Shown: positions 12,301 through 20,699, numbered from the stretch's first letter. The stretch is DNA of 64,000 nt from Diplolepis rosae (GCA_030998225.1 JAPYXD010000701.1:14368501-14432500); one strand, 5' to 3'. The notes: generated by a model not told the origin, from the sequence alone. Translations and numbers: made by a program.

Positions 12301-12601
12301 TCATTTTTATGACATTAACATATAATTTAATAATTTTTTTCAGATAAGTTATCTCTGGTACAGCGTAATTGGTTGTCTGGTCACTGTTTTTATTGGTATC
12401 GTTGTGAGTTTTGCAACCGGTTGGCAAAATTTAGCTGATTTAAACTATGATCTCCTGAGCCCACCAGTAAAACATCTTTTGGGGCCACCAACCAAATCTA
12501 GATCTGGTAACAACGTGAGTTCAGGTGTAGCTAATCTAGCCCTAGAGATGAACGATGAAAAAATACAAATAGAAAATGAAAAAAGTTCCAGATTTTTATG
12601 A
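293..12601 (+). CDS. SLC5-family sodium/solute symporter (SMVT/SMCT-like), C-terminal six exons
   Basis: Six exons (293-360, 842-1137, 2086-2304, 6708-6891, 8193-8477, 12344-12601) join in phase, each intron with GT/AG ends, to give 435 residues ending at TGA 12599-12601. SLC5 members are usually about 580-620 residues, so the first membrane segments lie left of the window. The segment [13 protein letters not shown] at the first junction matches the GG-x-KAV-x-TD-x-FQ region of sodium-dependent multivitamin and monocarboxylate transporters. Further hydrophobic helices follow ([89 protein letters not shown]), then a polar cytoplasmic tail. The family couples inward Na+ gradients to uptake of biotin/pantothenate, short monocarboxylates or iodide at the plasma membrane; the substrate cannot be told from the sequence. 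Introns carry many MITEs and two mariners, but no coding exon is damaged. Insect paralogues are numerous, so no symbol is given. Confidence 0.9.
405..691. repeat. Foldback MITE, GGCCATTT family, copy 1
   Basis: Inverted arms begin TGTACACGAAAAAATAAAAT and end with its imperfect complement through TTTTTTGCATGTGACA. Each arm contains a GCCATTTTAAATGGCC-like segment. It sits in the intron between SLC5 exons A and B and is related to the repeat at 1681-1848. Confidence 0.6.
842..1137 (+). CDS. SLC5 exon B
   Basis: Starts GGA GGC ATG after AG 840-841 and ends AGA AA before GTAGGT at 1138. It carries the family-typical [13 protein letters not shown], a following helix and the conserved stretch [21 protein letters not shown]. 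The internal ATG at 848 is not a start. Confidence 0.9.
1420..1617. repeat. Small MITE with GGGTTACCAG ends
   Basis: Begins GGGTTACCAGATGTCCTGAT and ends with the complementary CACCTGGTAACCC. CCTGAT recurs inside each half, and a G-run lies at about 1513-1538. Intronic and non-coding. Confidence 0.5.
1681..1848. repeat. Foldback MITE, GGCCATTT family, copy 2
   Basis: Arms are AGAAAATGTTAAAAAGTGCCATT at the left and AATAGCACTATTTGCTATTTTTCT at the right, with TGGCCATTTAAAAT as in the 405-691 copy. Non-coding, in an SLC5 intron. Confidence 0.5.
2086..2304 (+). CDS. SLC5 exon C
   Basis: Acceptor ATTTCAG ends at 2085 and donor GTGTGT begins at 2305. It encodes two membrane helices joined by a loop with [14 protein letters not shown], ending [12 protein letters not shown]; the glycine codon is split across the intron. 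Confidence 0.9.
3081..3834. mobile_element. TTAA MITE 1 (GGAGGTTCTCTTG ends)
   Basis: TTAA at 3077-3080 precedes GGAGGTTCTCTTG; its complement CAAGAGAACGTCC ends at 3834 and TTAA follows at 3835-3838. TTAA duplication with short inverted ends is the signature of piggyBac-type elements. About 750 bp, no transposase ORF. Confidence 0.6.
4196..5015 (-). pseudogene. R1-like LINE ORF1 (gag-like) fragment
   Basis: Read on the minus strand, 5015-4710 encodes a basic, proline-rich N-terminal region and 4672-4382 encodes [17 protein letters not shown] followed by [22 protein letters not shown] third frame (4390-4196) gives a CCHC zinc knuckle, [14 protein letters not shown], and a second C-x-x-C pair. 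This order is the usual ORF1 layout of R1-clade LINEs, whose product binds the element RNA. At least two frameshifts separate the three pieces and no endonuclease or reverse transcriptase follows, so it is a dead fragment. It lies inside the long-TIR element 2490-5425, in an SLC5 intron. Confidence 0.65.
5443..5862. repeat. MITE with TGACCTGCCACGAG ends
   Basis: Left end TGATCTGCCACGAGAAAAAGG is matched by right end CCTTTTCTCGTGGCAGGTCA in inverted orientation. About 420 bp, non-coding; no clear target duplication. Confidence 0.55.
5914..6637. mobile_element. TTAA MITE 2 (GGAGGTCCACTTGTGTG ends)
   Basis: TTAA at 5910-5913, then GGAGGTCCACTTGTGTG; right end CACACAGGTGGACCCCT to 6637, then TTAA 6638-6641. 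It stops about 70 bp before SLC5 exon D. The ends resemble TTAA MITE 1. Confidence 0.65.
6708..6891 (+). CDS. SLC5 exon D
   Basis: Acceptor ATTAAAG ends at 6707 and donor GTAACC begins at 6892. It continues as [19 protein letters not shown], matching the conserved helix after the GIFAAS motif in SLC5 transporters, and ends GGVLE. Confidence 0.9.
7035..7901. mobile_element. Tc1-type hairpin MITE
   Basis: Left end CAGTACCGGTCAGAATTGTGG follows TA at 7033-7034. The right end is the complementary CCACAATTCTGACAGGTA. The two halves (about 400 bp each) are imperfect inverted copies of each other along their whole length. No ORF. The GGTCA-type ends resemble Tc1-like elements. Confidence 0.65.
7918..8060 (+). 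repeat. Double-hairpin repeat, truncated copy (first hairpin only)
   Basis: Matches the first half of the 8553-8747 repeat: TATTGTGCAA-GTAGGGGAAAA, then core GTGTGAAGTTTGATGCGCGA with GCAAAGCGAGGGTAACAACC, then TTTTTTCCGTGTCGCACACG. The second hairpin is absent. Core orientation is as at 8553. Confidence 0.7.
8193..8477 (+). CDS. SLC5 exon E
   Basis: Acceptor CTCAAACAG ends at 8192 and donor GTAAGT begins at 8478. It encodes 95 whole codons: two helices ([20 protein letters not shown] and [20 protein letters not shown]), then an extracellular loop with a CSC motif and [13 protein letters not shown]. Confidence 0.9.
8553..8747 (+). repeat. Double-hairpin repeat, full copy 1
   Basis: First hairpin: arm GTGCAACTAGGGGAAAAA...ATTTATTTT, core of about 50 bp (GCGAGTGTGAAG...CACACGAGT), arm AAAATAAATGTTTTCCCGTGTTGCAC. 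Second hairpin: CTACTATAGGGTCAGAAAGT...GTTTGCCCCG pairs with CGGGGCAATAAA...GGCCCGCTAGTAG. Related copies lie at 7918, 29384 and 60631. It sits just 3' of SLC5 exon E. Confidence 0.75.
8782..9414. mobile_element. TTAA MITE 3 (GGGCATGTGATACTT ends), double module
   Basis: TTAA at 8778-8781 and 9415-9418 flank GGGCATGTGATACTT and its exact complement AAGTATCACATGCCC. The interior is two tandem hairpin modules, each bounded by GTTTCTACAT...GTGTCC-like segments and holding inverted CTACTTTT/CTACGTCC blocks. The relative at 30426-30779 has only one module. Confidence 0.75.
9463..10576 (-). mobile_element. Mariner, C-terminally deleted
   Basis: Inverted ends AGGGTCGTTCAATAAGTCCT and AGGACTTATTGAACAACCCT bound a 1.1-kb element; TA precedes the left end, but the right flank is CG. 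The minus strand holds a decayed transposase: N-terminal HTH region from 10453, then [12 protein letters not shown] (first catalytic Asp), HQDNARVHT (second Asp), and [10 protein letters not shown] (third Asp), after which the sequence runs almost straight into the end. About the last 60 residues are therefore missing. Confidence 0.8.
9547..10453 (-). pseudogene. Mariner transposase pseudogene
   Basis: 10453-10076 encodes the DNA-binding half ([20 protein letters not shown]..., second HTH ending [11 protein letters not shown]), read out by a stop at about 10075. 10072-9743 continues with the WVPH region and [12 protein letters not shown], then [10 protein letters not shown] frameshift near 9760 separates this from the HQDNARVHT and YSPDLAPSD segments. 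Catalytic D,D34D residues are recognisable but lie in different frames, and the C-terminus is deleted. It would cut and paste its own element if intact; this copy cannot. Confidence 0.75.
10659..11944 (-). mobile_element. Full-length mariner element with target duplication
   Basis: TA dinucleotides at 10657-10658 and 11945-11946 flank a 1286-bp element. Its inverted ends are TTGGATCTATAACTTAATTC at the left and the exact complement at the right. This is the canonical mariner size, and it contains one uninterrupted transposase ORF. It lies in the last SLC5 intron, about 80 bp from the broken mariner at 9463-10576. Confidence 0.9.
10736..11773 (-). CDS. Mariner transposase, uninterrupted (345 aa)
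   Basis: A D,D34D transposase that would bind the element ends and move it by cut-and-paste into TA sites. Length 345 residues is normal for mariners. Residues 1-115 form the paired-type HTH DNA-binding half ([13 protein letters not shown]...; [18 protein letters not shown]), and the linker WVPHEL is at 119-124. Catalytic aspartates are D156 (TGDEK), D249 (HHDNARPH) and D284 (DLAPSDY), with exactly 34 residues between the second and third. Two departures from the family: TGDEKC-IHY, where W is usual, and YSSDL instead of the near-invariant YSPDL (residue 278). Either may reduce activity. The ATG at 11773 matches starts of mellifera-type mariners; the subfamily name is from memory of family features. 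No promoter is evident beyond the inverted end. Confidence 0.92.
   Translation of the reverse strand: MSNFVPEKVFLRGVLLHYFNMKKTAAESHRILVDVYGEHALAERTCQKWFARFKSCDFGLEDEERPGQPKKFEDEELEVLLDEDCCQTQEELAESLGVTQAAISKRLKAAGYIQKQGNWVPHELKPRDVKKRFCLSEMLLERHKKKLFLHRIVTGDEKCIHYNILKRKKSYVKPGQPTKSTAKPNIHGAKVMLCIRWNQKGVLYYELLKPGETINGKRYRTQLIRLKRAIAKKRPEYATRHEGIIFHHDNARPHVAIPVKNYLENSGWEVLPHPPYSSDLAPSDYPLFRSIQNALTGIRFTSEQGIKNWLDSFLATKPAQFFWDGIHKFPERWGKVIASDEQYFE
12344..12601 (+). CDS. SLC5 last coding exon
   Basis: Acceptor TTTTTTCAG ends at 12343. The exon encodes [22 protein letters not shown], the final helix, then a polar tail ending SSRFL and TGA. A possible poly(A) signal AATAAA lies at 12720-12725, about 120 bases past the stop. 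Confidence 0.9.
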   Translation: MSYLWYSVIGCLVTVFIGIVVSFATGWQNLADLNYDLLSPPVKHLLGPPTKSRSGNNVSSGVANLALEMNDEKIQIENEKSSRFL

Positions 12602-12719
12602 TTAACTTCTGTTCACCTCAAAATCGTACACGTTAGAAATGATGAAATCATCATAAAAGATTAAATTATTTCAAGAACTCTTTGAACTTCCAATGTTGCT
12701 GGTATTAAAAAAGCCTTTT

Positions 12720-12725
12720 AATAAA
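12720..12725 (+). promoter_or_regulatory. Possible poly(A) signal of the SLC5 gene
   Basis: AATAAA about 120 bases past the SLC5 stop. AT-rich context makes chance occurrence possible. Confidence 0.35.
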
Positions 12726-12729
12726 ATTA

Positions 12730-13560
12730 TGGATACATAATTAAAATATTTTTTAAAATTTGAATGCAATTGAAATTTTTACATTCTCATCATGGATGAG
12801 AAGGTATTGGTTTTTTTAATTTGAATGCAATTGAAAATTTTTTTAAATGAATAATGACAAAAATTAAATTAACAGAATTATTCGAGGTGGATATTATTAA
12901 TAAAAAGTCAAAAAGTTTTTCAATTTAGATTACAGAGTTTCTCTTATGAAAATTTGTAACATTTCCTTATATACGTAAAAAAAATCAGTATTCTTCATAA
13001 TAAAATCTGAAAGATTTTATCGACTTTAAAGTTCTAGGCAAGAAGATTCAATTAAATCGAGAACATCATAGATTTTTTGAATCGATTTACTTATTCGTGT
13101 TCGAAATTCGAACATAGTTCCAAATATCTTGATATGCATGAAACAAGAGTATAAATATAATGCACTGCATTATGCATATCTGTAAGGAGATATCGATTCA
13201 TTAAAGAGATTCGTTTAAGGATCTAAGTTTTATACATGTAAAAATGTTTTCAATTTACTAACATCTCAGATCATTTACTGTTTATAAATATAATAATGGT
13301 TGTTTAAGTTACTGTCTGTGTATAGGTTCACACCTAAATTAATTACCATTACATTATTATTACCTAATACTTGAGAAAAAAAGTATTACTAAAATGATCA
13401 ACTTTCTTGGATTTCATATTCAATGCATAAAAATAATCGTCTAAAGTATTCTTGCTTTAAGTTATTCGAGTAATTCGCGGACTTCAAATTAGACTTAAGT
13501 AACTAACTTATTCTGTTTCAAAAAAGCGTATGTACCCTTGTGAAAAAAATATTGGTAAGT
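12730..13560. other. AT-rich spacer, nothing recognised
   Basis: SLC5 3' flank; short repeats of TTTGAATGCAATTGAAA near 12760 and 12825, no coding signal. Confidence 0.5.
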
Positions 13561-13564
13561 ATTA

Positions 13565-14258
13565 CACTGTTAGAAATGTTTGGAAATTTACAAAATGTTT
13601 ATGTTACAAAGGAAACATAAAATTTAATGATATTTATGATGTTTTTGAGTAAAAGTATCTTAAAATTGCGAAAATTCTACTGTATTTTCTGAGATTTTTC
13701 TTAATAATATGAAACTCAACTGAATTTTCATAAAATTTATCTTAAAACTACCCAACTGTAATAGAATTTTTATAAAATTCATCATAGAATTACGAAACTG
13801 TAATAAAATTTTTAGTTAGATGTAATTGTATAAAACTTCAATTACCCAAAACATAAAATTTTTACTGTTGCAAGTTTCAGAATTTCCAGATACAAGTTTC
13901 AGAACATTCAACACTTTCCAACTACAAATTATGAAATCGTTCCTCAAATTTACTAAAAAGTAACTGAATTTTCTGAAATTCTATCTTAATTTTAGGAAAT
14001 TTTCAATTTGGGGAAATACGTATCACTTTGAGAATTTTTGTTAGTAAAAATACTAAACTTTATAATAATGATATGAAACTGTAGTATAAACTATAGTAAA
14101 ATTTGCTATGAACTATGCTGGAGTTTCATATCATTATTATAATATTTAGTATTTTTACCAACAAAAATTCTCAAAGTGATACGTTTTTCCCTAAATTGAA
14201 AAATACTATAGTAAAAATTGATATAAAAAGTTTCTCCGTCTAGAAATTTCTAACAGTG
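13565..14258. mobile_element. MITE with CACTGTTAGAAAT ends and internal hairpin
   Basis: TA at 13563-13564 and 14259-14260 flank CACTGTTAGAAAT and its complement ATTTCTAACAGTG. Inside, 14003-14083 and 14131-14198 form a long stem (for example TACGTATCACTTTGAGAATT pairs with AATTCTCAAAGTGATACG). Just outside, GAAAAAAATATTGG and CCAATATTTTTTT are also inverted, as are ATTGGTAAGTATT (13549) and AATACTTACCAAT (14299). The surrounding DNA may therefore belong to a larger element. Confidence 0.65.
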
Positions 14259-14299
14259 TAAATCCAATATTTTTTTGCGTGAAAATTATTGGATCCAAT

Positions 14300-16030
14300 A
14301 CTTACCAATAGTTTTATTTTTCATAAGAAAAGTTTCTGTTTGGTATAAGATGATCACAAATAATGCTGAAATTGGTGACTTGCAATTTTCCAACATTGAG
14401 CGGAAACGTGTTATGCTGTTTAAAAGAAAAATTGAGCGAGTTACTCCAATCTTTTTAGACCCTATAAATTTCTAAGGGAAAAATATTCCCTTTCAAAGTA
14501 CAATAATGAAGGATATATAATAAGACTATAGTTATTTAATTAAATCTAATTGTGAAAGAATAAATGTAAACGAAATAAAGAAAGTGCATTTCAAAATATA
14601 CTAGATTTGAGGCGTCTTCTAGATTTAGATAATTTTATTGTGAGCGGCGCTTTTAAATTTTGTATATATAGTTCATATATATATATATATATTGCTAACG
14701 CATTATACTTTGTAAATTGTGTTTAATGATTGTTATAATATATGATGTATCCGCGAAATCTCTTAGAATCTTTGGAAATCCTTGACATGACATGTTGAAA
14801 TCTGGTTGTATCTACATCTAAGATTTTGAAATTATATATTTTTCTTCACGGGTTTCGTTTATTGTTATAAAATATGTTTTGCGATGCCCAAAACAGTAGC
14901 ACTGAGTACTTATTAAGAATTGTACATAGTAGCTAATTGTAAAAATATATTTTTGAATAAAAGATCTACATTTTAGACGATACGTGCAATGTTGTAACTA
15001 ATATAAAAAAAAATTTGTTTTCATCATTTTATTTTCCAGTAAATTACTATAAAGTGATAGGAGGAAACCCTTTTATACGATTTAATTTTAATTATATCAA
15101 GATTCATGGAAGAAAATTCAAGTCGAAGGTAAAAAAGAAGCTTCCAAGAATTATTGTCTCAAAAAATCATGGATATAATATTAGTCAATTAAAACTGCAT
15201 AAAACTTTTTTACTGAAAACGTTACATTTTTTCGATCGCAAGTATCAGAATTTCCAGATAAATATATCGGAAATTATCTATTGTGCACAATAAATATATA
15301 TAAATACATCATTGTAGATATCATATCAATTATATGTATTATGCATTCTTATTTTTATTGATTTTCTAAGTTTTATTTATTTATTTGTTATACAAAATTC
15401 ATAAAAAAATATCTTTGCGAAATGTTTAAAATTTTGTAAGTAAATTATTTTTATTGATTGAAGCAATGTGAAAAATAGTTCATTCAGAAATAAAATATAT
15501 AAACAAATTTTATTTTTCATAAAATTTAATCTTTTTATTATTAAATATTATACGATTATTGAAAGTATATGCATAAAATATTTTTTTCCACAAATGGCTT
15601 ATTCATGACTATAAAATATTTGATTGTAAATATAATTTTCACTCTTTGAAACACATTAAATCAAATAATACAGTTCTTTTTAAGATTTTTGGGAAATTGA
15701 AGTGAGTATTAAAAATTTAATAAAAAAATTCTACATTCTCTAAATTTAAATAAGTGATTTCCCTGATAAAACAGCTGAAAATGAGTTATTCCTTCATTTC
15801 AATGAAAACTTTACCAGCAATCAGTGGTATTTCACTAGAAAACATAGATTTTGTTCCTGAAGTAGACTTGCCAAATCTGTTTTATCGACTGAGATTTACT
15901 AATCGACTTTAGAGTCAATTTTTTTTATTAGAAAGTAAAATTCATATTTTTCTAATGATGCAGTTATGATAGTTAAAAATGCGTGTATGAATATTTTTTT
16001 CTCGAGGACGAGTTTTTTGTGACTGTCAAC
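14300..16030. other. AT-rich spacer with AT microsatellite
   Basis: (AT)n run at about 14670-14690. Segment 15190-15260 repeats motifs also seen at 13850-13920 (GCAAGT-TCAGAATTTCCAGATA). No gene signal. Confidence 0.45.
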
Positions 16031-16778
16031 TTTCAACTTAGTATGTCAGTGAGAGAAGAGAAGTGAAAGAGGGAGAGATGGAAAATCCAGCAACCAGCAG
16101 TGAAAGTGGATCAATAGAGTTGTGTACGCGGCCAGTCGCATGTCGCGCTAATGGAGACTCTGGACATCTACGAAAATTTATTAAAATATGACAAAAAACT
16201 CTTATATCAAATGGCAATGCTCCATTGCATTTCGCAAATAAAATTTCACAATAGTGTAAACATTTCAAAAGGAAAGTTCCCAAAAAGTAAAATATTTTTA
16301 TTTATATTTCTAAGTGAATTTATAATAGAGAAAATGTTGTTTACCATAAGGAAAGGTTTTTGAACTTCTGAGTTGTGTCAGTGTTTTATAAATTTTCCGA
16401 AAGTGACAGAAATTACAAAAAATTAAAAATATACTCGAAAAGAATTTTATTATCAAAGGAGTTAAAGTGTCGCTTTGTACTTAAAAAATCTCGTAATAAG
16501 GCTTGAAAATTAAAGATCCAAGGTTTAAACCTTCTATATCAGGGTAGTTGTTGATTTGTGTGATCAGATTTTATTTAATTCAGTAATTTTTCGCATTGGA
16601 TCAGTGATGAGACGGTAAAATGGGGGTGAGTTTTTTAAACAGGTCCTTCAAATTTATAGACATTGAGTTTAAGTCACTTTTCCTTAATTCGATCCTTTTT
16701 AATTCTTTGATTATTGGTGTTTGGTATTATTTATTATTAAATATACAGTACAGCTAATACATGACAAATTTTTTTTTT

Positions 16779-17185
16779 TAATGACATCCGGCAGAGATAC
16801 GACGGCCCGAAGAGGATCATCTTTTTTTTGGTACCTATGATTTCTCAATTTTGGCTCATCTGAAACAAAAAATCCAAAAAGATTCTTAAAGAGTACCAGT
16901 CTGGGTATCGCATGAACCTCAATCATCGAAAAATATTAAAAAATAAACAAATTGTGAAAGTTTAAATTTTTACTGGTTTTTGACAGTTTTTTGCAACATA
17001 AATTGTTTTAAAATATTGTTAAATGTGAATGAAAAATTATTATCGCAGTTTATGCTATAGCCTATGCATCTTATGAACATCTCTGCAAAATTAGAGATAA
17101 ATCGGCCCAGTAGATCGGCCGGAATCGTGGGCACCAAAAAAACGATGGTCCTCTTTGGGCCTCCGTATCTCCGCCGGATGTCATT
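16779..17185. repeat. Foldback element with ATGACATCCGG arms
   Basis: Left arm 16779-16836 (AATGACATCCGGCAGAGATA ... CATCTTTTTTTTGGTACC) and right arm 17129-17185 are inverted copies about 57 bp long, each ending in a T/A homopolymer run on the outside. Lies 0.8 kb upstream of the Cab45-like coding exons, possibly in a 5' intron. Confidence 0.7.
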
Positions 17186-17977
17186 AAAAAAAAAAAAAAA
17201 TTTTGTTTACTTTGGAACGTCTTTTATAATATGTGTGAAATCCAGAATCATGTAATACAATGTACTGTTGAAAAAAAAATGAATGAAAAAAGGTCACTAA
17301 AAAAGTTTAAAAGACCAAAGAGGTCTTCTATTTGTTGTACAACAATTATTGTATACATTTCAAGAAATCACTTCTGGTGAAAATAGGTGTAATAAATGCA
17401 ATAACTATTCTCTAAAGTGATATTGAAATTTTGACTGACAACAGTTCTTGTCTTAATAATTAGAGAACCACATTTAATTATATCACTTCATTTTCCAATC
17501 TTCAGTGAAAAAATTAACTAGAATTTGGATCATTTTTTTCTTTTTTACCGAAAATTTGTAAAACTGGACTCACTATTACATTATATTAAAAAAATACGAT
17601 TTTTTTCCAAAAAATATATTCCTATGTAGGTTGAATTTATTTAAACAATTAAAAATGGATTAAAAAGCTATGTGGTAAATTTAAATTGTCTATTTGTAAT
17701 TATTTGTGATTGAAAAGAAGGCAGACTAACCTAAAAATAACATTTTCTTTGGAAGTTTTGGAGGGAATCGTTGCCCTTTTGTTAAAAAAATGTCTCTACT
17801 GAATTTTTGACCTAATTGTTGAATGAGAAGCTAGTTAACATTTTATTATTACAAATTGAAAGTGAATGATTATTGTATTGAAGCAAAAAAATAAAAGTTA
17901 ATTCCATCAGAAGTAATTTTTTAATAAATATGTAATTAGATTTTACCTAATTGTACTAAGATTAATATATTTTTCAG

Positions 17978-18449
17978 GTTCAAAGTATGCCTTGCAAACT
18001 GGACCTCACGTCCCTGCGTCTTCTTCGCTGGACAATTTTAGTCCCTTTGATTATTTATGTGTCTTTATTATTTATTAAATTTAAAAAAACACTGCCCCTA
18101 AAAAGTCAGTTGACGCCAGAAGTAGGAAAGGAGATAGAAAACCTTTTTTCAGAATTAGAGACAGTGACAGTGAGTGGAAAGCTTGAAACGGATTTTGCAC
18201 GCTATCGCAACATAGGATTTGGTCGAAAAGATAACGAGAGGATTAAGGAAGTAGAACAAATGGAAAATGAGGATAATCCCAGGTTTATTCTTGAAGATAT
18301 TTTCCATCGTGCTGACACCAATGAGGATGAGGCTCTTGAAATTCAGGAATTAGCCAAGTGGATTCATGCTAAAATCACTGATCATATTGATAGGGCTATG
18401 AGAGAAAACATTGGACTTTTTACTGCAATTGACAATAATCCGCGAAATG
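17978..18449 (+). CDS. SDF4: Cab45-like exon 1 (coding from 17987)
   Basis: Acceptor TTTTTCAG ends at 17977 and the first ATG is nine bases in (CAAAGTATGCC). It encodes residues 1-154 plus the first base of Gly155, with the hydrophobic segment and EF-hand 1. Donor GTAATT at 18450. Confidence 0.88.
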
Positions 18450-20648
18450 GTAATTCACTCACATTATTGATTTGATAAAATCACTCAATATTAATAAATT
18501 CTCTGTATTCTTTTCCTATGAATTGGTAAAAGTATTTCATTTGTTTCAGGTGAAATATCTTGGGAGGAATATCACGCCCATTTTTTAAGATTGCATGGTT
18601 TTTCTGAAGGTTATATTATTTCTCACAATAAAAAACATCCAGAATTGTCAAGAAATCTGAATGAAATAATTATGAGAGATAAAGCAAGATGGACCGAAGC
18701 AGCTACAACGGATCCTGAAAAATTATCTCTTGACGAATTTTTGGCATTTACACATCCAGAAAGTAGCCACAGGGCTCTTCTGCAAATGGTGGAGGATTTA
18801 TTCGATAAATTTGGTAATCAAGTTTTTATTGCATTAAAGAAGAAAAAACTATATAGAATAGAATAGAATTTGTAATTTTAGAAACAGCAATCCGATAAAA
18901 GATTTGATTGAATCGAAGAAATTTATTTGTTTCAAAGACTTTCTTTGATTTAGAGAAATGATTTATTTGAATTAAATAAAATTTGCTTGATTGAAACAAA
19001 GTATCTTTTAAACTAATCCAAATAATAATAATATTAATCATTTTCCACAGAAAGATTTTTAAATTCTTTTAAAAATATTAATTGCTTTACATGATTTAAG
19101 AGATTGAAATTGTGTGCGAGGACACCTGTTGGGAAAGTATCTTATTTGATTTCAATTCTACCATCAAAATTGTAAAATTATTAAATCCCGAAACGCAATA
19201 TATCAAAGTCTTCCTGTGGAGAAAGGGATGTCGAATGTCTGTGTAGCTCAGTTGATTAGAGTAGAGTCGACTGACTATCGAAGGACCTGGGCTCAAATCC
19301 CGACGCAGTCGAAAGTATCTCTTTTTCCACAAAAAGATTTTTGAATTCTTTGAAAAATATTAATTAAGCACAATATTGAGTGCGCGTAAAGGAATTTTCA
19401 TTAAAAAAATAATTTTGGAGATTAACTGTTTTCATCCGTAATTAAGATATTTACGAAGCAACACAATATTACAAGAGGTCACTTTATTATAGTGCAGTTA
19501 AAAAAAGCTGTATAAATAATGATCAATATTATTATAATGATTAGGATTGTCGCAATTTAAATTTTTATTGTTAAACAATTTTCAATCTTCATAATGATAA
19601 TTATTAAGATTTAAAACGTAATATTTATTACTATAAATTCTTAAAGCGACAATAACTATAATTAACGTTTTTCCAATTTTTGAAATTCTTCCTATTAAAT
19701 AGAAGCGCGAATTCTCAGAAATAACTAAATAAATATATTCAATCACTTCGATTGTAATGAAATAATATGATCTATTTTTAACTTCAGACAAGCGGTTTTC
19801 ATCCAAGTGCACTCACGAAAAAAGATATCCGTCTTTTGCGCTGAGAAAACTTATGTCTTGTTTTCGCGCTCGCGGTTTTCCTATATTCATTTTGCTCTCA
19901 AGTATTTTTTAACTGTCTTTTGTGCTGATCAAATTTGTGTTTCTTTTACGCGGAGACTTTTTTCCTGTGGCTTTTTTGCTCTAATGTGCTCATATAAAAT
20001 GTACTGTATTATGTTTACCAAAATTAATTTACTTACCATCATATATTAAATTTTGATTCATTACGATAATTTGGATTTTAGATCGTGATGGAGATGAGCA
20101 GCTGACTGAAGATGAATTCGCAGATTTGCCTGCTGATGGAATGGGATTGGATTTTCAAGATGAACCTGTTCAACCTGTGGGTGGAAGTGGTGAACGTCGA
20201 AAAGAATTTAATCATCTTATTGATAAAAATAAAGATGGAAAAGCTGATCGAACAGAATTACTGGTATGCACTAAAAATTATGTATTTTAGATATTAATTA
20301 CTATTCATTACATAAAATTCCAACTTTGAGAAAAATTGATGGTTTTTCAAAAGAACTATAATTGTTAAACTTATAATTGTAAAAGCAAGTAATTAAACCA
20401 GTCAAGTTTAGATGCCTCGATTAAAACTTTACTAGTACTTTTATTTAATGCTTCAATAAATTTTTCAGATGTACATTGATCCTCGAAATCCTAGACATGC
20501 AATTCAAGAAGCTCAACATTTAATAGACCTTTCAGATTTAAATCATGATGGTAAACTAAACTTACAAGAGATCCTCAGCAAAACAGATTTGTTCCTAGGA
20601 AGTAAAATGGTGGATACAGAAAGAAGTTTTCACGATGAATTTCGATAA
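17978..20648 (+). CDS. SDF4: Six-EF-hand secretory-pathway Ca2+-binding protein, Cab45/SDF4 family
   Basis: Four exons (17978-18449 with ATG at 17987, 18550-18813, 20082-20263, 20469-20648) join in phase to 362 codons plus TAA, equal to the length I recall for vertebrate Cab45. Residues 14-30 form a hydrophobic signal/anchor segment. EF-hand loops: 110-121 (DTNEDEALEIQE), 149-160 (DNNPRNGEISWE), a degenerate one near 209-217, 243-254 (DRDGDEQLTEDE), 290-301 (DKNKDGKADRTE) and 326-337 (DLNHDGKLNLQE). The C-terminus is SFHDEFR, close to the HEEF/HDEF-type retention tails of the CREC family but with one extra Arg. Cab45 acts in the Golgi lumen in Ca2+-dependent sorting of secreted cargo; that role is transferred from the family. 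The main alternative is another CREC member (reticulocalbin), but the N-terminal layout and length favour Cab45. Acceptor AG at 17976-17977 implies an upstream non-coding exon. Confidence 0.88.
18550..18813 (+). CDS. SDF4: Cab45-like exon 2
   Basis: Acceptor TTTGTTTCAG ends at 18549 and donor GTAATC begins at 18814. It completes EF-hand 2 (GEISWEEYHAHF) and ends VEDLFDKF, the entering helix of EF-hand 4. Confidence 0.9.
18826..19368. repeat. 42-bp direct repeats flanking a tRNA-like unit (intronic)
   Basis: TTTTCCACAGAAAGATTTTT...AAAATATTAATT at 19042-19083 recurs with few changes at 19324-19366, as direct copies on either side of the tRNA-like sequence. This intron of the Cab45-like gene otherwise shows nothing. 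Confidence 0.5.
19237..19310 (+). tRNA. tRNA-like sequence, probable pseudogene or SINE head
   Basis: 74 bases that fold approximately as a tRNA: acceptor GTCTGTG/CGCAGTC (one mismatch, one wobble), D-arm GCTC-AGTTGATTA-GAGT, T-arm GGG-CTCAAAT-CCC. The A-box-like TAGCTCAGTTGA and B-box-like GGCTCAAATCC are in place. The anticodon stem is imperfect; a CTGACTA loop would give anticodon GAC (Val) but needs two extra bases before the stem. Likely non-functional. Confidence 0.4.
20082..20263 (+). CDS. SDF4: Cab45-like exon 3
   Basis: Acceptor AG 20080-20081 and donor GTATGC at 20264. It encodes EF-hands 4 and 5 and the linker DLPADGMGLDFQDEPVQPVG. The first two bases complete Asp243. Confidence 0.9.
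20469..20648 (+). CDS. SDF4: Cab45-like last exon
   Basis: Acceptor TTTTTCAG ends at 20468. It encodes residues 304-362 with EF-hand 6 and tail FHDEFR, then TAA at 20646-20648. A possible AATAAA lies at 20915-20920. Confidence 0.9.
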   Translation: MYIDPRNPRHAIQEAQHLIDLSDLNHDGKLNLQEILSKTDLFLGSKMVDTERSFHDEFR

Positions 20649-20699
20649 TTATTTTCAAATGTCGTTATCAATTTGTTTTCAATTTCTGATTATAGTTTT

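Noticed and set aside
14665..14695. AT run as promoter TATA box
   Set aside because: A simple (AT)n microsatellite with no gene start nearby.
15015..15293. 92-aa ORF as a gene
   Set aside because: AT-rich composition, no domain, overlaps sequence repeated near 13850.
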